Source of the DNA: an uncultured Muribaculaceae bacterium
GTDB lineage: Bacteria; Bacteroidota; Bacteroidia; Bacteroidales; Muribaculaceae
Direction: 5' to 3'
Length of the DNA stretch: 64,000 nt
Assembly (NCBI GenBank): GCA_910583525.1
Contig: CAJTXL010000008.1
Coordinates: 1-64,000, forward strand
The notes under the pieces were generated by a model, which saw only the letters and a list, made by a program, of their open reading frames with translations, searched no databases and had not been told where the DNA came from. The translations under genes and the position numbers were made by a program. Shown piece by piece: positions 53,635 to 63,386 of the stretch. How positions within the stretch are numbered: position 1 is the first letter of the stretch; every line of letters starts with the position of its first letter.

Positions 53635-55500
53635 ATGGCAAATCTGCTCAGCATAGAAAATCTCACCAAAAGCTATGGCGACCGGCTGCTTTTCGGCGAT
53701 GTGACATTCGGTGTCGAAGAGGGCGACAAAATAGGCATAGTAGCACGAAACGGAACGGGTAAAAGCACCCTGCTGAGCATAATTGCCGGAGCGGAGAGCG
53801 CCGACAGCGGTTCGCTCGTGTTCCGAAACGGCATCCGTGTAGGCTATCTGCCGCAAGAGCCTGTATTTCCCGATGGCGCCACGGTGCTCGACGCCGCACT
53901 CGACAACGACGATGCTGTAGCCGCAACCGTAAAACGGTACAACACCGCCTTGGCGACAGGCAATGCCGCCGCAACCGAAGAGGCAATCCACGAAATGGAT
54001 GCGGCCTCGGCATGGGACTATGAAGACCGCCTGAAACAGCTGCTGTCGCGCCTTGGCATGCACGACACGTCGATGCCCGTGAAAAAGCTGAGCGGAGGAC
54101 AGCGCAAAAGGCTCGCCATAGCCCGAACGGTGATGAGCCGGCCCGCCTTCCTGCTGCTCGACGAGCCGACCAACCACCTTGACATAGCCACCATCGAATG
54201 GCTCGAGAACTACCTTAAACGCTCACGGGCGACACTTCTGATGGTGACGCACGACCGATATTTCCTCGACCGCGTGTGCAACAAAATAATCGAGCTTGAC
54301 GACAGGAGCATATTCATTGTCGAAGGCAACTACGACATGTACTTGCGACGTCGCGCCGAACGCATAGAGGCTATGACCGCCGAAACGGCACGCGTTCGCA
54401 ACATTCTGCGCAAAGAACAGGAGTGGATGAACCGCCAGCCACAGGCACGGGCAGGAAAAGCCAAGTTCCGCATCGACAATTTCTACGACCTGAAAGAACG
54501 CTCGCGGATACGGCATGACGAACGCAACGTGAGGCTCGACGCCGCAAGCTCACGCATAGGCTCGAAGATATTCGAAGCCGAAAACATATGCAAACGCTTC
54601 GGCGACAAAATCATCCTCGATGACTTCACATATACGTTCGCTCCGGGCGAAAAACTCGGAATAGTAGGCATAAACGGCGTCGGCAAATCGACATTCATAA
54701 AACTGCTGCAAGGACTGCTGCCGGCCGACAGCGGCAACTGGAATGTCGGCGAAACCGTGCGTTTCGGATATTACAGCCAGGACGGCATAAGTTTCGACAA
54801 CAACAAACGCGTGATAGATGCCGTGACAGAGCTTGCCGAAGACATCGACCTCGGCCAAGGGCAACGCATCGCACCCATGCAATACCTGCAACGCTTCTTG
54901 TTCTCACCTGCCGACCAACAAAAATACATCCACACGCTCAGCGGAGGCGAACGCTGCCGCCTGCATCTGGCTACGGTGCTTATGCGGCAGCCCAATTTTC
55001 TCATACTCGACGAGCCGACCAACGACCTCGACATCGTCACTTTGGGAATTTTAGAGGAATATCTGGCAAATTTCAAAGGCTGTGTAATTGTGGTGAGCCA
55101 CGACCGTTATTTTCTCGATAACATCGTCGACCATCTGTTTGTAATGGAAGGTCAAGGCGTAATCAAAGACTTTCCCGGCAACTACAGCGACTACAGGCAA
55201 TTCCTCGACACCACAGCCAAAGACGAAAGCAAAGCGGTCGACAAGGCCAAAGAGCAGCCGCAGCGCCGCAGCGCCGACCGTCCCGTAAAAATGTCGTTCA
55301 AAGAGCGTAAGGAGTTTGAAGCCCTCGAAGCGGAAATTGAAGCGCTAAACAAGGAGAAGGTAGCTCTCGAAGCCTTCTTCGCATCGGGCGAAAGCACTTC
55401 TTCCGACGATTTCAACACCAAATCGCAACGCTACGCAGCCATCGGCGACATTATCGACGAAAAAGAAATGCGTTGGCTCGAACTATCTGAAAAGGCATGA
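53635..55500 (+). CDS. ABC-F family ATPase (Uup-like)
   Basis: Start at 53635 (MANLLSIENLTKSYG), directly downstream of the promoter; the longer open frame would include it. Two nucleotide-binding domains lack membrane parts: Walker A ARNGTGKST and GINGVGKST, signatures KLSGGQRKR and TLSGGERCR, Walker B LLLDEPTNHLD and LILDEPTNDLD. The linker carries Arg/Lys-rich helices. A C-terminal coiled coil (MSFKERKEFEALEAEIEAL) is typical of Uup. ABC-F proteins act on ribosomes, and Uup also affects branched DNA. It overlaps the next gene by ATGA. Confidence 0.92.
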   Translation: MANLLSIENLTKSYGDRLLFGDVTFGVEEGDKIGIVARNGTGKSTLLSIIAGAESADSGSLVFRNGIRVGYLPQEPVFPDGATVLDAALDNDDAVAATVKRYNTALATGNAAATEEAIHEMDAASAWDYEDRLKQLLSRLGMHDTSMPVKKLSGGQRKRLAIARTVMSRPAFLLLDEPTNHLDIATIEWLENYLKRSRATLLMVTHDRYFLDRVCNKIIELDDRSIFIVEGNYDMYLRRRAERIEAMTAETARVRNILRKEQEWMNRQPQARAGKAKFRIDNFYDLKERSRIRHDERNVRLDAASSRIGSKIFEAENICKRFGDKIILDDFTYTFAPGEKLGIVGINGVGKSTFIKLLQGLLPADSGNWNVGETVRFGYYSQDGISFDNNKRVIDAVTELAEDIDLGQGQRIAPMQYLQRFLFSPADQQKYIHTLSGGERCRLHLATVLMRQPNFLILDEPTNDLDIVTLGILEEYLANFKGCVIVVSHDRYFLDNIVDHLFVMEGQGVIKDFPGNYSDYRQFLDTTAKDESKAVDKAKEQPQRRSADRPVKMSFKERKEFEALEAEIEALNKEKVALEAFFASGESTSSDDFNTKSQRYAAIGDIIDEKEMRWLELSEKA

Positions 55501-57731
55501 TGACACTGCGCCTGCTTTCTATTGTCCCGGCTATAGCCCTTGCCTTGGCTGCAACTGCGGCCAATAAAGCGCCCGACACTGCGGCTCCGGCACATCGCCT
55601 TAAGCCTCTTGAGGTATTGGGCATAAAACAGACTCCCGGCGGAGGCATCGCCGCCGAAGCCATAACACGCATAAGCGGAGCGCAGGCGCGTCGGCTCGGC
55701 ATCTCCGCGCCGAAAGGCATAAGCCTGGTGACACCCAACTTCTACATGCCCGACTACGGCTCGCGCATGACATCGTCAATCTATGTCAGAGGACTCGGGG
55801 CGCGCATGGACCAGCCCGTCGTCGGGCTGTCGGTCGACAACATACCATACCTGAACAAGGACAACTACGATTTCGACATAGCCGACATCGAAAGCATCGA
55901 AGTGCTCCGTGGCGCCCAGTCGGTCTTGAACGGCCGCAATACCATGGGCGGACAGATAAACATACGCACTCTTTCGCCAATGACAACCAAAGGCCTGCGT
56001 GCGTCTGTCGAATACGGCTCGGGCAATTCGGCAAACACCAATACCGCATATTACGGCAAACTGTCGCCGACGGTAGGAATGAGCATCGCCGCACAATATC
56101 GGCATACCGACGGCTTTTTCCGCAACAGCTACAACGGGCGGCGCCTCGACACCGAGAACTCAGGCTCGGCCCGATGGAAAACAGCATGGCGCCCGTCTGA
56201 ACGACTGTCCCTGACAAACACCGCAACGGTTTCACTCAACCGTCAGGGCGGATATCCCTACGCATCCCTGCAAAGCGGAGAAATAGCATACAACGACACA
56301 TGTTCATACCGACGCACCTCTTTTGCCGACGGGCTGACAGTGGCATGGGCCGGAAAACGCGTCGTAGTAACGTCGGTAACATCCGTCCAATATCTCGACG
56401 ACTGCATGCGTCTCGACCAGGACTTCACTACAGCCGACTACTTCACCCTCACCCAGGCACGTAAGGAATGGAGCTTTACCGAAGACCTTTTCACCCGTGG
56501 CTCTCGAGGAGCCTACAGCTGGCTCGGCGGCGTATTCGCATTCTACAAAAACACCGACATGGACGCCCCTGTCACGTTCAAAGACACCGGCATCGCCGAA
56601 CTTATCGAAAAACACCGCAACGAATCCAACCCCACCTACCCTATCCGCTGGCATTCGCGGAGCTTCGTCCTCGGCAGCAATTTCACAATGCGCTCCGGCG
56701 GTTTTGCGCTCTACCACGAAAGCGCCTATGCCCTCGGCCGTTGGCGCTTTGAAGCCGGCATTCGCCTCGACATCGAAAAGAACACCCTCGATTACCGCAG
56801 CACGGCCGATACCGGCTTCGATGTTATGCACCTACAGCCCGACGGCTCCGAAACATTGTTCTTGCACAAGCCCGTCGACATCGACGACCGGGGAAGCCTA
56901 GACAAGACATTTGTCGAAGTGTTGCCGAAGGTGACCGTATCATACAGCTGGAAGCCTTTCACCCCCTATGTAACATTCTCCAAAGGCTACAAGGCCGGAG
57001 GGTTCAACACACAGATGTTCAGCGACGTTCTGCAACAGCGCATAATGGCCGAAATGGGCATAAGCCAGCTATACAAACTCGACGAAATAGTGGCCTACGA
57101 GCCTGAGCGCAGCTTCAACTACGAAATAGGCTTCCATAGCCGCCCAATCGCCGACGTAGACCTTAAAATCGATGCCGCCGCATTCTACATCGACTGCCGG
57201 AACCAACAGATGACGGTATTTCCGCCCGGAACCGTCACGGGACGCCTGATGACGAATGCCGGACGCACACGCAGCATCGGGGCTGAACTGAGCGTAGCCT
57301 ACCGCCCGACCCACGACCTTTCGCTCAATCTCGCATACGGCTATACCGACGCCACTTTCAGGCAGTACAACGACGGCAAAGCCGACTATCGCGGCAAGCA
57401 CGTGCCCTACGCCCCGGCAAACACCCTTTTCGGAGAACTGACCTACAGGGCAAGCCCCTTGCAGTTCCTCGGCGTCACGCCCTCTGTCACCGCCACGGCA
57501 CGCTGCGTAGGCGACATATACTGGAACGAAGCCAACACCGTAAAGCAGCCCTTTTACTGCCTGCCCGGCCTGTCGCTAAGCTTCGCCGCCGAACATTGGT
57601 CGCTTAAACTATGGGGCGAAAACCTCTCCGGCACGCACTACGACATCTTCTATTTCAAATCCATCGGCAACGAATTCGTGCAACGGGGCCTTCCGCGCCG
57701 CTTCGGCGCAACACTCAGACTAAGACTCTGA
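55497..57731 (+). CDS. TonB-dependent outer-membrane receptor (744 aa)
   Basis: Signal peptide to about residue 22 (LALAATAA), then a plug domain with SSIYVRGLGARMDQPVVGLS and IADIESIEVLRGAQSVLNGR (the RGPQ-type TonB plug motif), NTMGGQINIRT, and a 22-strand-like barrel ending RRFGATLRLRL. It lacks the N-terminal regulatory domain of SusC proteins, resembling siderophore or cobalamin receptors. A KPFTPYVTFSKGYKAGGFNT-type strand (split: WKPFTPYVTFSKGYKAGG) is also typical of this group. The substrate is unknown. It overlaps the ABC-F stop by 4 bp and converges on the C10 pseudogene with a 2-bp gap. Confidence 0.9.
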   Translation: MMTLRLLSIVPAIALALAATAANKAPDTAAPAHRLKPLEVLGIKQTPGGGIAAEAITRISGAQARRLGISAPKGISLVTPNFYMPDYGSRMTSSIYVRGLGARMDQPVVGLSVDNIPYLNKDNYDFDIADIESIEVLRGAQSVLNGRNTMGGQINIRTLSPMTTKGLRASVEYGSGNSANTNTAYYGKLSPTVGMSIAAQYRHTDGFFRNSYNGRRLDTENSGSARWKTAWRPSERLSLTNTATVSLNRQGGYPYASLQSGEIAYNDTCSYRRTSFADGLTVAWAGKRVVVTSVTSVQYLDDCMRLDQDFTTADYFTLTQARKEWSFTEDLFTRGSRGAYSWLGGVFAFYKNTDMDAPVTFKDTGIAELIEKHRNESNPTYPIRWHSRSFVLGSNFTMRSGGFALYHESAYALGRWRFEAGIRLDIEKNTLDYRSTADTGFDVMHLQPDGSETLFLHKPVDIDDRGSLDKTFVEVLPKVTVSYSWKPFTPYVTFSKGYKAGGFNTQMFSDVLQQRIMAEMGISQLYKLDEIVAYEPERSFNYEIGFHSRPIADVDLKIDAAAFYIDCRNQQMTVFPPGTVTGRLMTNAGRTRSIGAELSVAYRPTHDLSLNLAYGYTDATFRQYNDGKADYRGKHVPYAPANTLFGELTYRASPLQFLGVTPSVTATARCVGDIYWNEANTVKQPFYCLPGLSLSFAAEHWSLKLWGENLSGTHYDIFYFKSIGNEFVQRGLPRRFGATLRLRL

Positions 57732-57733
57732 AA

Positions 57734-60147
57734 TCAGCGCACCGCCACTTTGGCAGAGTCGCCACCGACACACACAACATATATGCCGGGGACAAGGCTC
57801 ACGCGCTCATCGTCGGACGGACAAGAAAACTCGGCTACACACCTACCGTCGATGCTATGGACATTAAGCCGGCACCCTTTATAACCACGCACCGCAACGA
57901 CACCATCGGCAGCAACTATCCTGCGCTCATGTGCAGGCGAATCGACACCGGACTTTCCGAGAATAAAGTCTTTTCGGACAAGCGGAACCCAAGCCTCACC
58001 GTTGTTCCAGTAAATCACCGCCTGCATGTCGGCCCCTATTAACTCAGAAGTATAGAACAGTTCAAGAGCTAACATTGTATCGGCGCCTTTTCCGAGGCAA
58101 CAAATTCGCGTTGGTTCGCTATACGACGTCCAAAAACTGCCGTCGGATTGCTTATTATACAGTTCTGTTAACAATGGCGCCGAATAGTAGCCTGATGTGC
58201 ATCGTATGCCGGCGCTGATTTTTATGCTCATTCTATCCGCATCATCCTCGACAGCGAGACCGTCATCACAAGCAAGTTGCGTACTTTCTTTTTGTCGGCA
58301 CAACTTCACATCGAAGGACGGGCAGAGAGCATATCCGCAATCCCAATCGATAAAGTTCAAAACTGCGTCAACCTCGTCATCCACGATATCATTGCAGAAA
58401 AATCTGAAATATATTGTCTTTTCGGCAATTTCCCCGGCTCCAAGCGACACAAGCACAGCTTCAGATTGATACATGTTGTCTCCAATGCTAAGTGCCGGTG
58501 TAATAAACGAGGCCACGGGAACATCGAACGGATTGTAAACTATCAACTTAGCTTCGTTGTACACATTCTGATAAATATTCTCTTTCGTGATGCTTGCCTC
58601 CCGGTCAATCAAGATTCTGCGAGGCTCAACAATATAAGCCTGTGGAGTATAGTCCTCTGCTATGCTCACCACAACATAATCGGCGGCATTGAACATCTTT
58701 TTGAGCGGGACGAAATCGGCAGCCGAAGTATAATCATAAGGTGCGGCCATAGCCACAAAGCGGTAGAGTCCGGGGGCAAAATCGCCATCGCTCCACTGAC
58801 ACGATACCTCAGACCATCCGTAGCTCGGCGCGACACCGCGCTCCCGTTGCGGTGTCGGCAGCAGCGTGCCGCCGGTCTGCTCGCTTTCACGATAGACCAT
58901 TACACCCATCGACACATCAATGGGATTATTTGTGGCATTGCCGAAGAATGAACGCAAAACAAGTTTCCGTTTGCCTCCGTCACCTTCTTCTATCCGCCAT
59001 AGCACTCTGCTATCTTGACTAACGACAAATTTCGGCTCTACAGGCGTGCCGTCATCTTTCTTTATATTAAATATCGCCCACTGCCCTTCCGAAAATCCGC
59101 CATCGACAACTCCACTGTAATATGAATATGGATTAAGGGCTGACAGTTTGAAATAACCATTATATGCGCCGTTCCACCCCCAATTGATGTGGAAATAGCC
59201 ACCGTAGTAGCCTCGCACACAAAGATATGTCCACCGTCTGTTCTGCTATAGCCCCTGTATATCACCGGACTCCCCGAGGCGAGATTTTCGTAGATTTTAT
59301 CACACCATGTGGCATAGTCATAATAGAGCAGGCGGTCGAAAGCCAACTGCCGCGAATAATTGAAATTCTCGACGAGAGCCCTGCTTATCGATACGATGTC
59401 AGATTCCGACCAGTTTGGCGAATATATCATGCCGGCAGCATGGCCGCAAGCGGCCATCAATGTAGCCACGGCTTCTTTCTCCTCATCCGTGCCGACACCG
59501 TTGGAATAAGTATCCAGCATGTTGTCCCAGTCGAAAGCAACATCGAGGGGCATGGTATATCGGTTATTTTCGGGGTCTCGGGCGACACCGATGCCGCTTC
59601 CTTTGGGCGGCCACTCAAAATATTTCATCACCTGTGCCATAGCTACAGCGCCACAGCCAGAAAGCGATGTGGAGCCATAAACCTCCGGGCACTTTGAGTT
59701 GTACGGATTAGTCTGCCCCCACGTCGCGCTGCACATGGGCTGTATCGACGCTTTTTCGGTAGCTTTTGCAACGGGGGCTGCAAAGCCTGGTTTTTTTCTG
59801 ATATTCTCGATTTCCAACGAATAGAACTCAAGCATGCCTTCAAGCTGAGGGGGCATAGGCTCACCATCGGCAACCGCTACATCTGTATATCCGAGAACGG
59901 CTTCAGTGGCATCGTCAGCCGACAGCACATAGCAGCCAGCATTTTCGACGGAAAAAAGATAAACTGTCGGCGTCTCGCCTCGCTCCATCGTTCTGACAAG
60001 TGTCGTTGCAGCGCCTTTATGTGGCGCTCGCATGTGTTTGCTTTCAGTCATGCGCGCCAAAGCATCCTGTGGAGTGATGACGCGAGCGTTAGCACCAAAC
60101 GAGACAGCGGTCAGTGCCACACATATTGTCAATAGCATTTTTTTCAT
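57734..60147 (-). pseudogene. C10 family peptidase, broken by a one-base frameshift
   Basis: Upstream part (60147-about 59207): signal peptide, Spi-type propeptide, catalytic Cys165 in SGCGAVAMAQVMKYFEWPP and catalytic His in DGGHIFVCE. After TGCGA the frame is lost by one missing base; the next frame continues RGYYGGYFHINWGWNGAYNGY, split, then about 470 residues of beta-rich domains and a type IX secretion-like tail (HSIDGRCVAEFSC...LVPGIYVVCVGG, shortened). Comparison with the intact C10 gene at 9548-11890 (FVCDGYSSDGYFHINWGW) shows exactly where one base is missing. There is no homopolymer at the site. It could be a real inactivation or a sequencing error. Confidence 0.85.
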
Positions 60148-60238
60148 AGTGACAAGATATTATAATGGTTTAGGCTTCAAAAGTAAGAAATATAATCCAA
60201 CCCTCCAAATCTGATTTCAAGGATAGAAAATTTTTGCG

Positions 60239-60246
60239 TACCTTTG
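60239..60246 (+). promoter_or_regulatory. -7 promoter element of the polyprenyl synthase gene
   Basis: TACCTTTG lies 20 bases before the ATG at 60267. A weak TTTC is found at the -33 distance. Confidence 0.6.
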
Positions 60247-60266
60247 CCGAAGAAACAATAGCGCAC

Positions 60267-61232
60267 ATGGAATATTCTATCGACCGTTTTGCAGCCATGA
60301 CCGAAAGCGCCATCGCAGCGCTCAAATATCCGGCAACAGCGCCGGGGCTATATGAACCGATTAAATATGCCCTCGCTTCGGGCGGAAAAAGGCTGCGGCC
60401 GGCGCTATGCCTGGCCGTCTATGCCGCCCTCTCGCACCGCGACCCGGCCGAAGTAATAAATCAGGCGCTTGCGGTGGAAATGTTCCACAATTTCACGCTG
60501 CTCCACGACGACGTGATGGATTGTGCCGACATTCGCCGCGGACGTCCTACCGTCCATCGCCGATGGGGCGAGAATGCCGCGATACTTTCGGGCGACGCCA
60601 TGCTCACAATGGCTTATGGGCTTTTGACCGACAATGCCGGCGACAAGTTTCCGGCTCTGTTCGAGGAGTTCAACCGCACGGCCATGGAAGTCTACCAAGG
60701 GCAACAGCTCGACATGGAATTTGAAAACCGCTCCGATGTCACCGTAGCCGAATATATAGAAATGATAAAGCTCAAGACATCAGTACTGTTAGGCTGCGCA
60801 TGTCGTCTCGGCGCCATTGCCGCAGGAGCTGAAGCTTCGGTGTGCGACAGTTTCTACGCCTATGGCGTAGCCATGGGGCTCGCGTTCCAGCTGCGCGACG
60901 ACTGGCTCGACACATTCGGCGACCCGGCTATATTCGGCAAAGAAATCGGGGGCGACATCATCAATAAGAAGAAGACATGGCTGCTGATAAACGCCATGGC
61001 CGAAATGCCCGATGAGTTGCCTGCAATCCTGGCCGAAGACCTCGAAGACCGAGAAAAAATCAGGCAAGTAACGGCGGCATACCGCAGTCTGCACCTCGAC
61101 CACCGATGCAGCGAACTCGCAAACCGATACAGCGCCGACGCGATAACGGCGCTCGGCAACGTGGCGCTCGACAAAGACGCCCTCGCCTTTTTCACAGCCT
61201 TGGCCGAAAGCGCGGCAACACGCAACCACTGA
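60267..61232 (+). CDS. Polyprenyl diphosphate synthase
   Basis: The start is at 60267 (MEYSIDRFAAM), because the longer frame from 60234 would begin upstream of and include the -7 box. The first Asp-rich motif is LLHDDVMD and the second is LRDDWLD, with ASGGKRLRPAL and a GQQLDM segment as in all-trans prenyl synthases. The residues just before the first motif (EMFHNFTL) include bulky side chains; the product length cannot be read safely, but geranylgeranyl or farnesyl type is likely. It starts a run of closely packed genes with tatD and purT. Confidence 0.92.
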   Translation: MEYSIDRFAAMTESAIAALKYPATAPGLYEPIKYALASGGKRLRPALCLAVYAALSHRDPAEVINQALAVEMFHNFTLLHDDVMDCADIRRGRPTVHRRWGENAAILSGDAMLTMAYGLLTDNAGDKFPALFEEFNRTAMEVYQGQQLDMEFENRSDVTVAEYIEMIKLKTSVLLGCACRLGAIAAGAEASVCDSFYAYGVAMGLAFQLRDDWLDTFGDPAIFGKEIGGDIINKKKTWLLINAMAEMPDELPAILAEDLEDREKIRQVTAAYRSLHLDHRCSELANRYSADAITALGNVALDKDALAFFTALAESAATRNH

Positions 61233-61233
61233 T

Positions 61234-62025
61234 ATGGTAGATACGCACACCCACCTCTACATGCCCGATTACGCATTCGACGGGCAAACTGAAGGAAGCT
61301 ACGACGGCCAATGCGCGGCCGTCGACAGGGCTATCGAAGCCGGCGTAGCGATGATGCTCATGCCGAACGTCGACCGCGACAGCATCGAGCCGCTACAGAC
61401 CCTGCACAAGCTTCGGCCCGATGCCACTGCAATGGCAATGGGACTTCATCCGACCGAGGTAAACGATAACTGGCGCACCGAACTGGAATACATACTGTCG
61501 GTGCTGCGACAGACACCTACAGACTACAAAGCCATAGGCGAAGCCGGCATAGACCTATATTGGGACAAGAGCTTCGAGCGCGAACAGATGGAGGCTTTCG
61601 ACATACAGGCCGCCGAAGCATCGCGCACAGGCTTACCGCTCATAATCCATTGCCGCGAAGGTCTGCCTCAGACACTCGAAGTACTACAGGGGCACCGCGA
61701 CGTCAAAGCCGTTTTCCATAGCTTCGGCGGCACCGATGCCGACGTCGATGCGATAAGGAAAGTCGGCGACTACTACTTCGGCATCAACGGCATCGTCACA
61801 TTCAAAAACTCGAAACTCAGGCAGACATTGCCGCATATAGGCATCGAACGCATCATTACCGAAACCGACTCACCATTCCTCGCCCCGGTTCCGCACCGAG
61901 GCAGCCGCAACGAAAGCGCAATGATGACGCACATCGCCGTCACCATTGCCGACGCACTCGGGCTTTCAGCAGAAGAGGTCGACGCCACTACCACATACAA
62001 CGCAAACAGTCTTTTCCAATTATAA
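61234..62025 (+). CDS. TatD family metal-dependent hydrolase
   Basis: Metal ligands of the TatD type are visible: DTHTHLY at residue 2-8, GEAGIDLYWD, IIHCREG, FHSFGG and ETDSPFLAP near the end. TatD proteins are nucleases or deacylases acting on DNA ends or D-aminoacyl substrates. At 263 aa it is full length. It starts one base after the preceding stop. Confidence 0.93.
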   Translation: MVDTHTHLYMPDYAFDGQTEGSYDGQCAAVDRAIEAGVAMMLMPNVDRDSIEPLQTLHKLRPDATAMAMGLHPTEVNDNWRTELEYILSVLRQTPTDYKAIGEAGIDLYWDKSFEREQMEAFDIQAAEASRTGLPLIIHCREGLPQTLEVLQGHRDVKAVFHSFGGTDADVDAIRKVGDYYFGINGIVTFKNSKLRQTLPHIGIERIITETDSPFLAPVPHRGSRNESAMMTHIAVTIADALGLSAEEVDATTTYNANSLFQL

Positions 62026-62050
62026 AACACCCGTTCATCAACAATTCAAA

Positions 62051-63241
62051 ATGGCAAAAATAGGTTCAGTCATGACCCCTGTAGGCCGCAAGGCCATCCT
62101 TCTCGGCAGCGGCGAACTCGGCAAAGAAGTCGCAATAGAGCTCCAGCGCCTCGGAGTCGAAGTAATAGCATGCGACAAATATGCCAACGCTCCGGCCATG
62201 CAGGTCGCACATCGCTCATACGTTTTCGACATGCTCGACGGACAACGTCTGCGCCAAATCGTAGAGATTGAGAAGCCCGACCACATAATCCCGGAGATAG
62301 AGGCCATAGCCACACCTATGCTCGTAGAGCTTGAGAAAGAGGGCTACAACGTAACGCCTACCGCACAGGCAGCACTGCTCACCATGAACCGTGAGGGAAT
62401 ACGTCGCCTCGCCGCCGAAAAACTCGGACTTCCGACATCGCCCTACCGTTTCGCATCGACCTTCGACGAGTTCAAACAGGCAATCGACGAAATCGGGCTC
62501 CCGGTAGTAGTCAAGCCGGTAATGAGTTCTTCGGGACACGGACAGTCGACAGTCCGCACAGCCGACCAAATCGAAGCTGCATGGCACGAAGCACAGGAAG
62601 GCGGCCGTGCCGGTGCCGGACGCGTAATCGTAGAGGGCTTTGTCGATTTCGACTACGAGATAACGCTCCTCACCGTACGCAGCATCTCGGGCACGGTTTT
62701 CTGCGCTCCCGTAGGGCACATACAAATCGACGGCGACTACCGCTACTCGTGGCAGCCGCAGCCCATGAGCGACGCCGCACTGCGCGAGGCTCAGGCCGTG
62801 GCAGCAGCTGTAACAGGCGCATTGGGCGGCTACGGCATATTCGGCGTAGAGCTGTTCATAAAAGGCGACAAGGTGATATTCAGCGAAGTGTCGCCACGTC
62901 CGCACGATACCGGCATGGTGACTATGATTTCGCAGGACATGAGCGAGTTCGCGCTCCATGCCCGTGCACTGCTCGGCCTGCCCGTTCCCGAAGTGCGCTT
63001 CCTGGGGCCGTCGGCATCACGCGCCATCGTGGTAGAAGGTGATACCGACAAAATCATCATGGACAATCTCGAAGCCGTGCTCGCGGAGCCGGGCGTACAG
63101 ATACGCATCTTCGGCAAGCCCGAGATACACGGACACCGCCGCATGGGCGTCATTCTCGCAACAGCCGACACCGTCGACGAGGCACGCGCCAAAGCCGAAC
63201 GCGCCTACGAGGCGCTCAAAGTGGAAGTGCTGCCGCGATAG
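62051..63241 (+). CDS. purT: Formate-dependent phosphoribosylglycinamide formyltransferase
   Basis: Start at 62051 (MAKIGSVMTPVGRK); the open frame further upstream overlaps tatD. The enzyme transfers formate to GAR with ATP in purine synthesis. An N-terminal Rossmann-like part (ILLGSGELGKEVAIELQRLG) precedes the ATP-grasp domain, with VVKPVMSSSGHGQSTVR, EGFVDFDYEITLLTVR and EVSPRPHDTGMVTM. The 396-aa length is normal. Use of PurT saves folate-bound formate, a common anaerobe choice. Confidence 0.97.
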   Translation: MAKIGSVMTPVGRKAILLGSGELGKEVAIELQRLGVEVIACDKYANAPAMQVAHRSYVFDMLDGQRLRQIVEIEKPDHIIPEIEAIATPMLVELEKEGYNVTPTAQAALLTMNREGIRRLAAEKLGLPTSPYRFASTFDEFKQAIDEIGLPVVVKPVMSSSGHGQSTVRTADQIEAAWHEAQEGGRAGAGRVIVEGFVDFDYEITLLTVRSISGTVFCAPVGHIQIDGDYRYSWQPQPMSDAALREAQAVAAAVTGALGGYGIFGVELFIKGDKVIFSEVSPRPHDTGMVTMISQDMSEFALHARALLGLPVPEVRFLGPSASRAIVVEGDTDKIIMDNLEAVLAEPGVQIRIFGKPEIHGHRRMGVILATADTVDEARAKAERAYEALKVEVLPR

Positions 63242-63264
63242 GCCACAAACCGAAACAGACAGAT

Positions 63265-63306
63265 AGCTCATTTCTCAAATAGTTTTTTGAGATATGGGCT
63301 ATTTTT
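63265..63306 (+). terminator. Terminator of purT, overlapping the udk promoter
   Basis: A 15-base stem with two mismatches (63265-63279 with 63286-63300; AGCTCAT... against ...ATGGGCT) is followed by ATTTTTC. Its right arm contains the TTTG -33 box of the next promoter. Confidence 0.7.
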
Positions 63307-63316
63307 CGTAACTTCG
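63286..63316 (+). promoter_or_regulatory. Promoter of udk
   Basis: TTTG (63286-63289) and TAACTTCG (63309-63316) are separated by 19 bases. The start codon at 63387 is 70 bases downstream. Confidence 0.65.
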
Positions 63317-63386
63317 TGCCCTTGAAAGAGCTACGGCACACATTGAGGCCCTCAGCACTTGAAAACAGCACAAAACCAACATTAAT

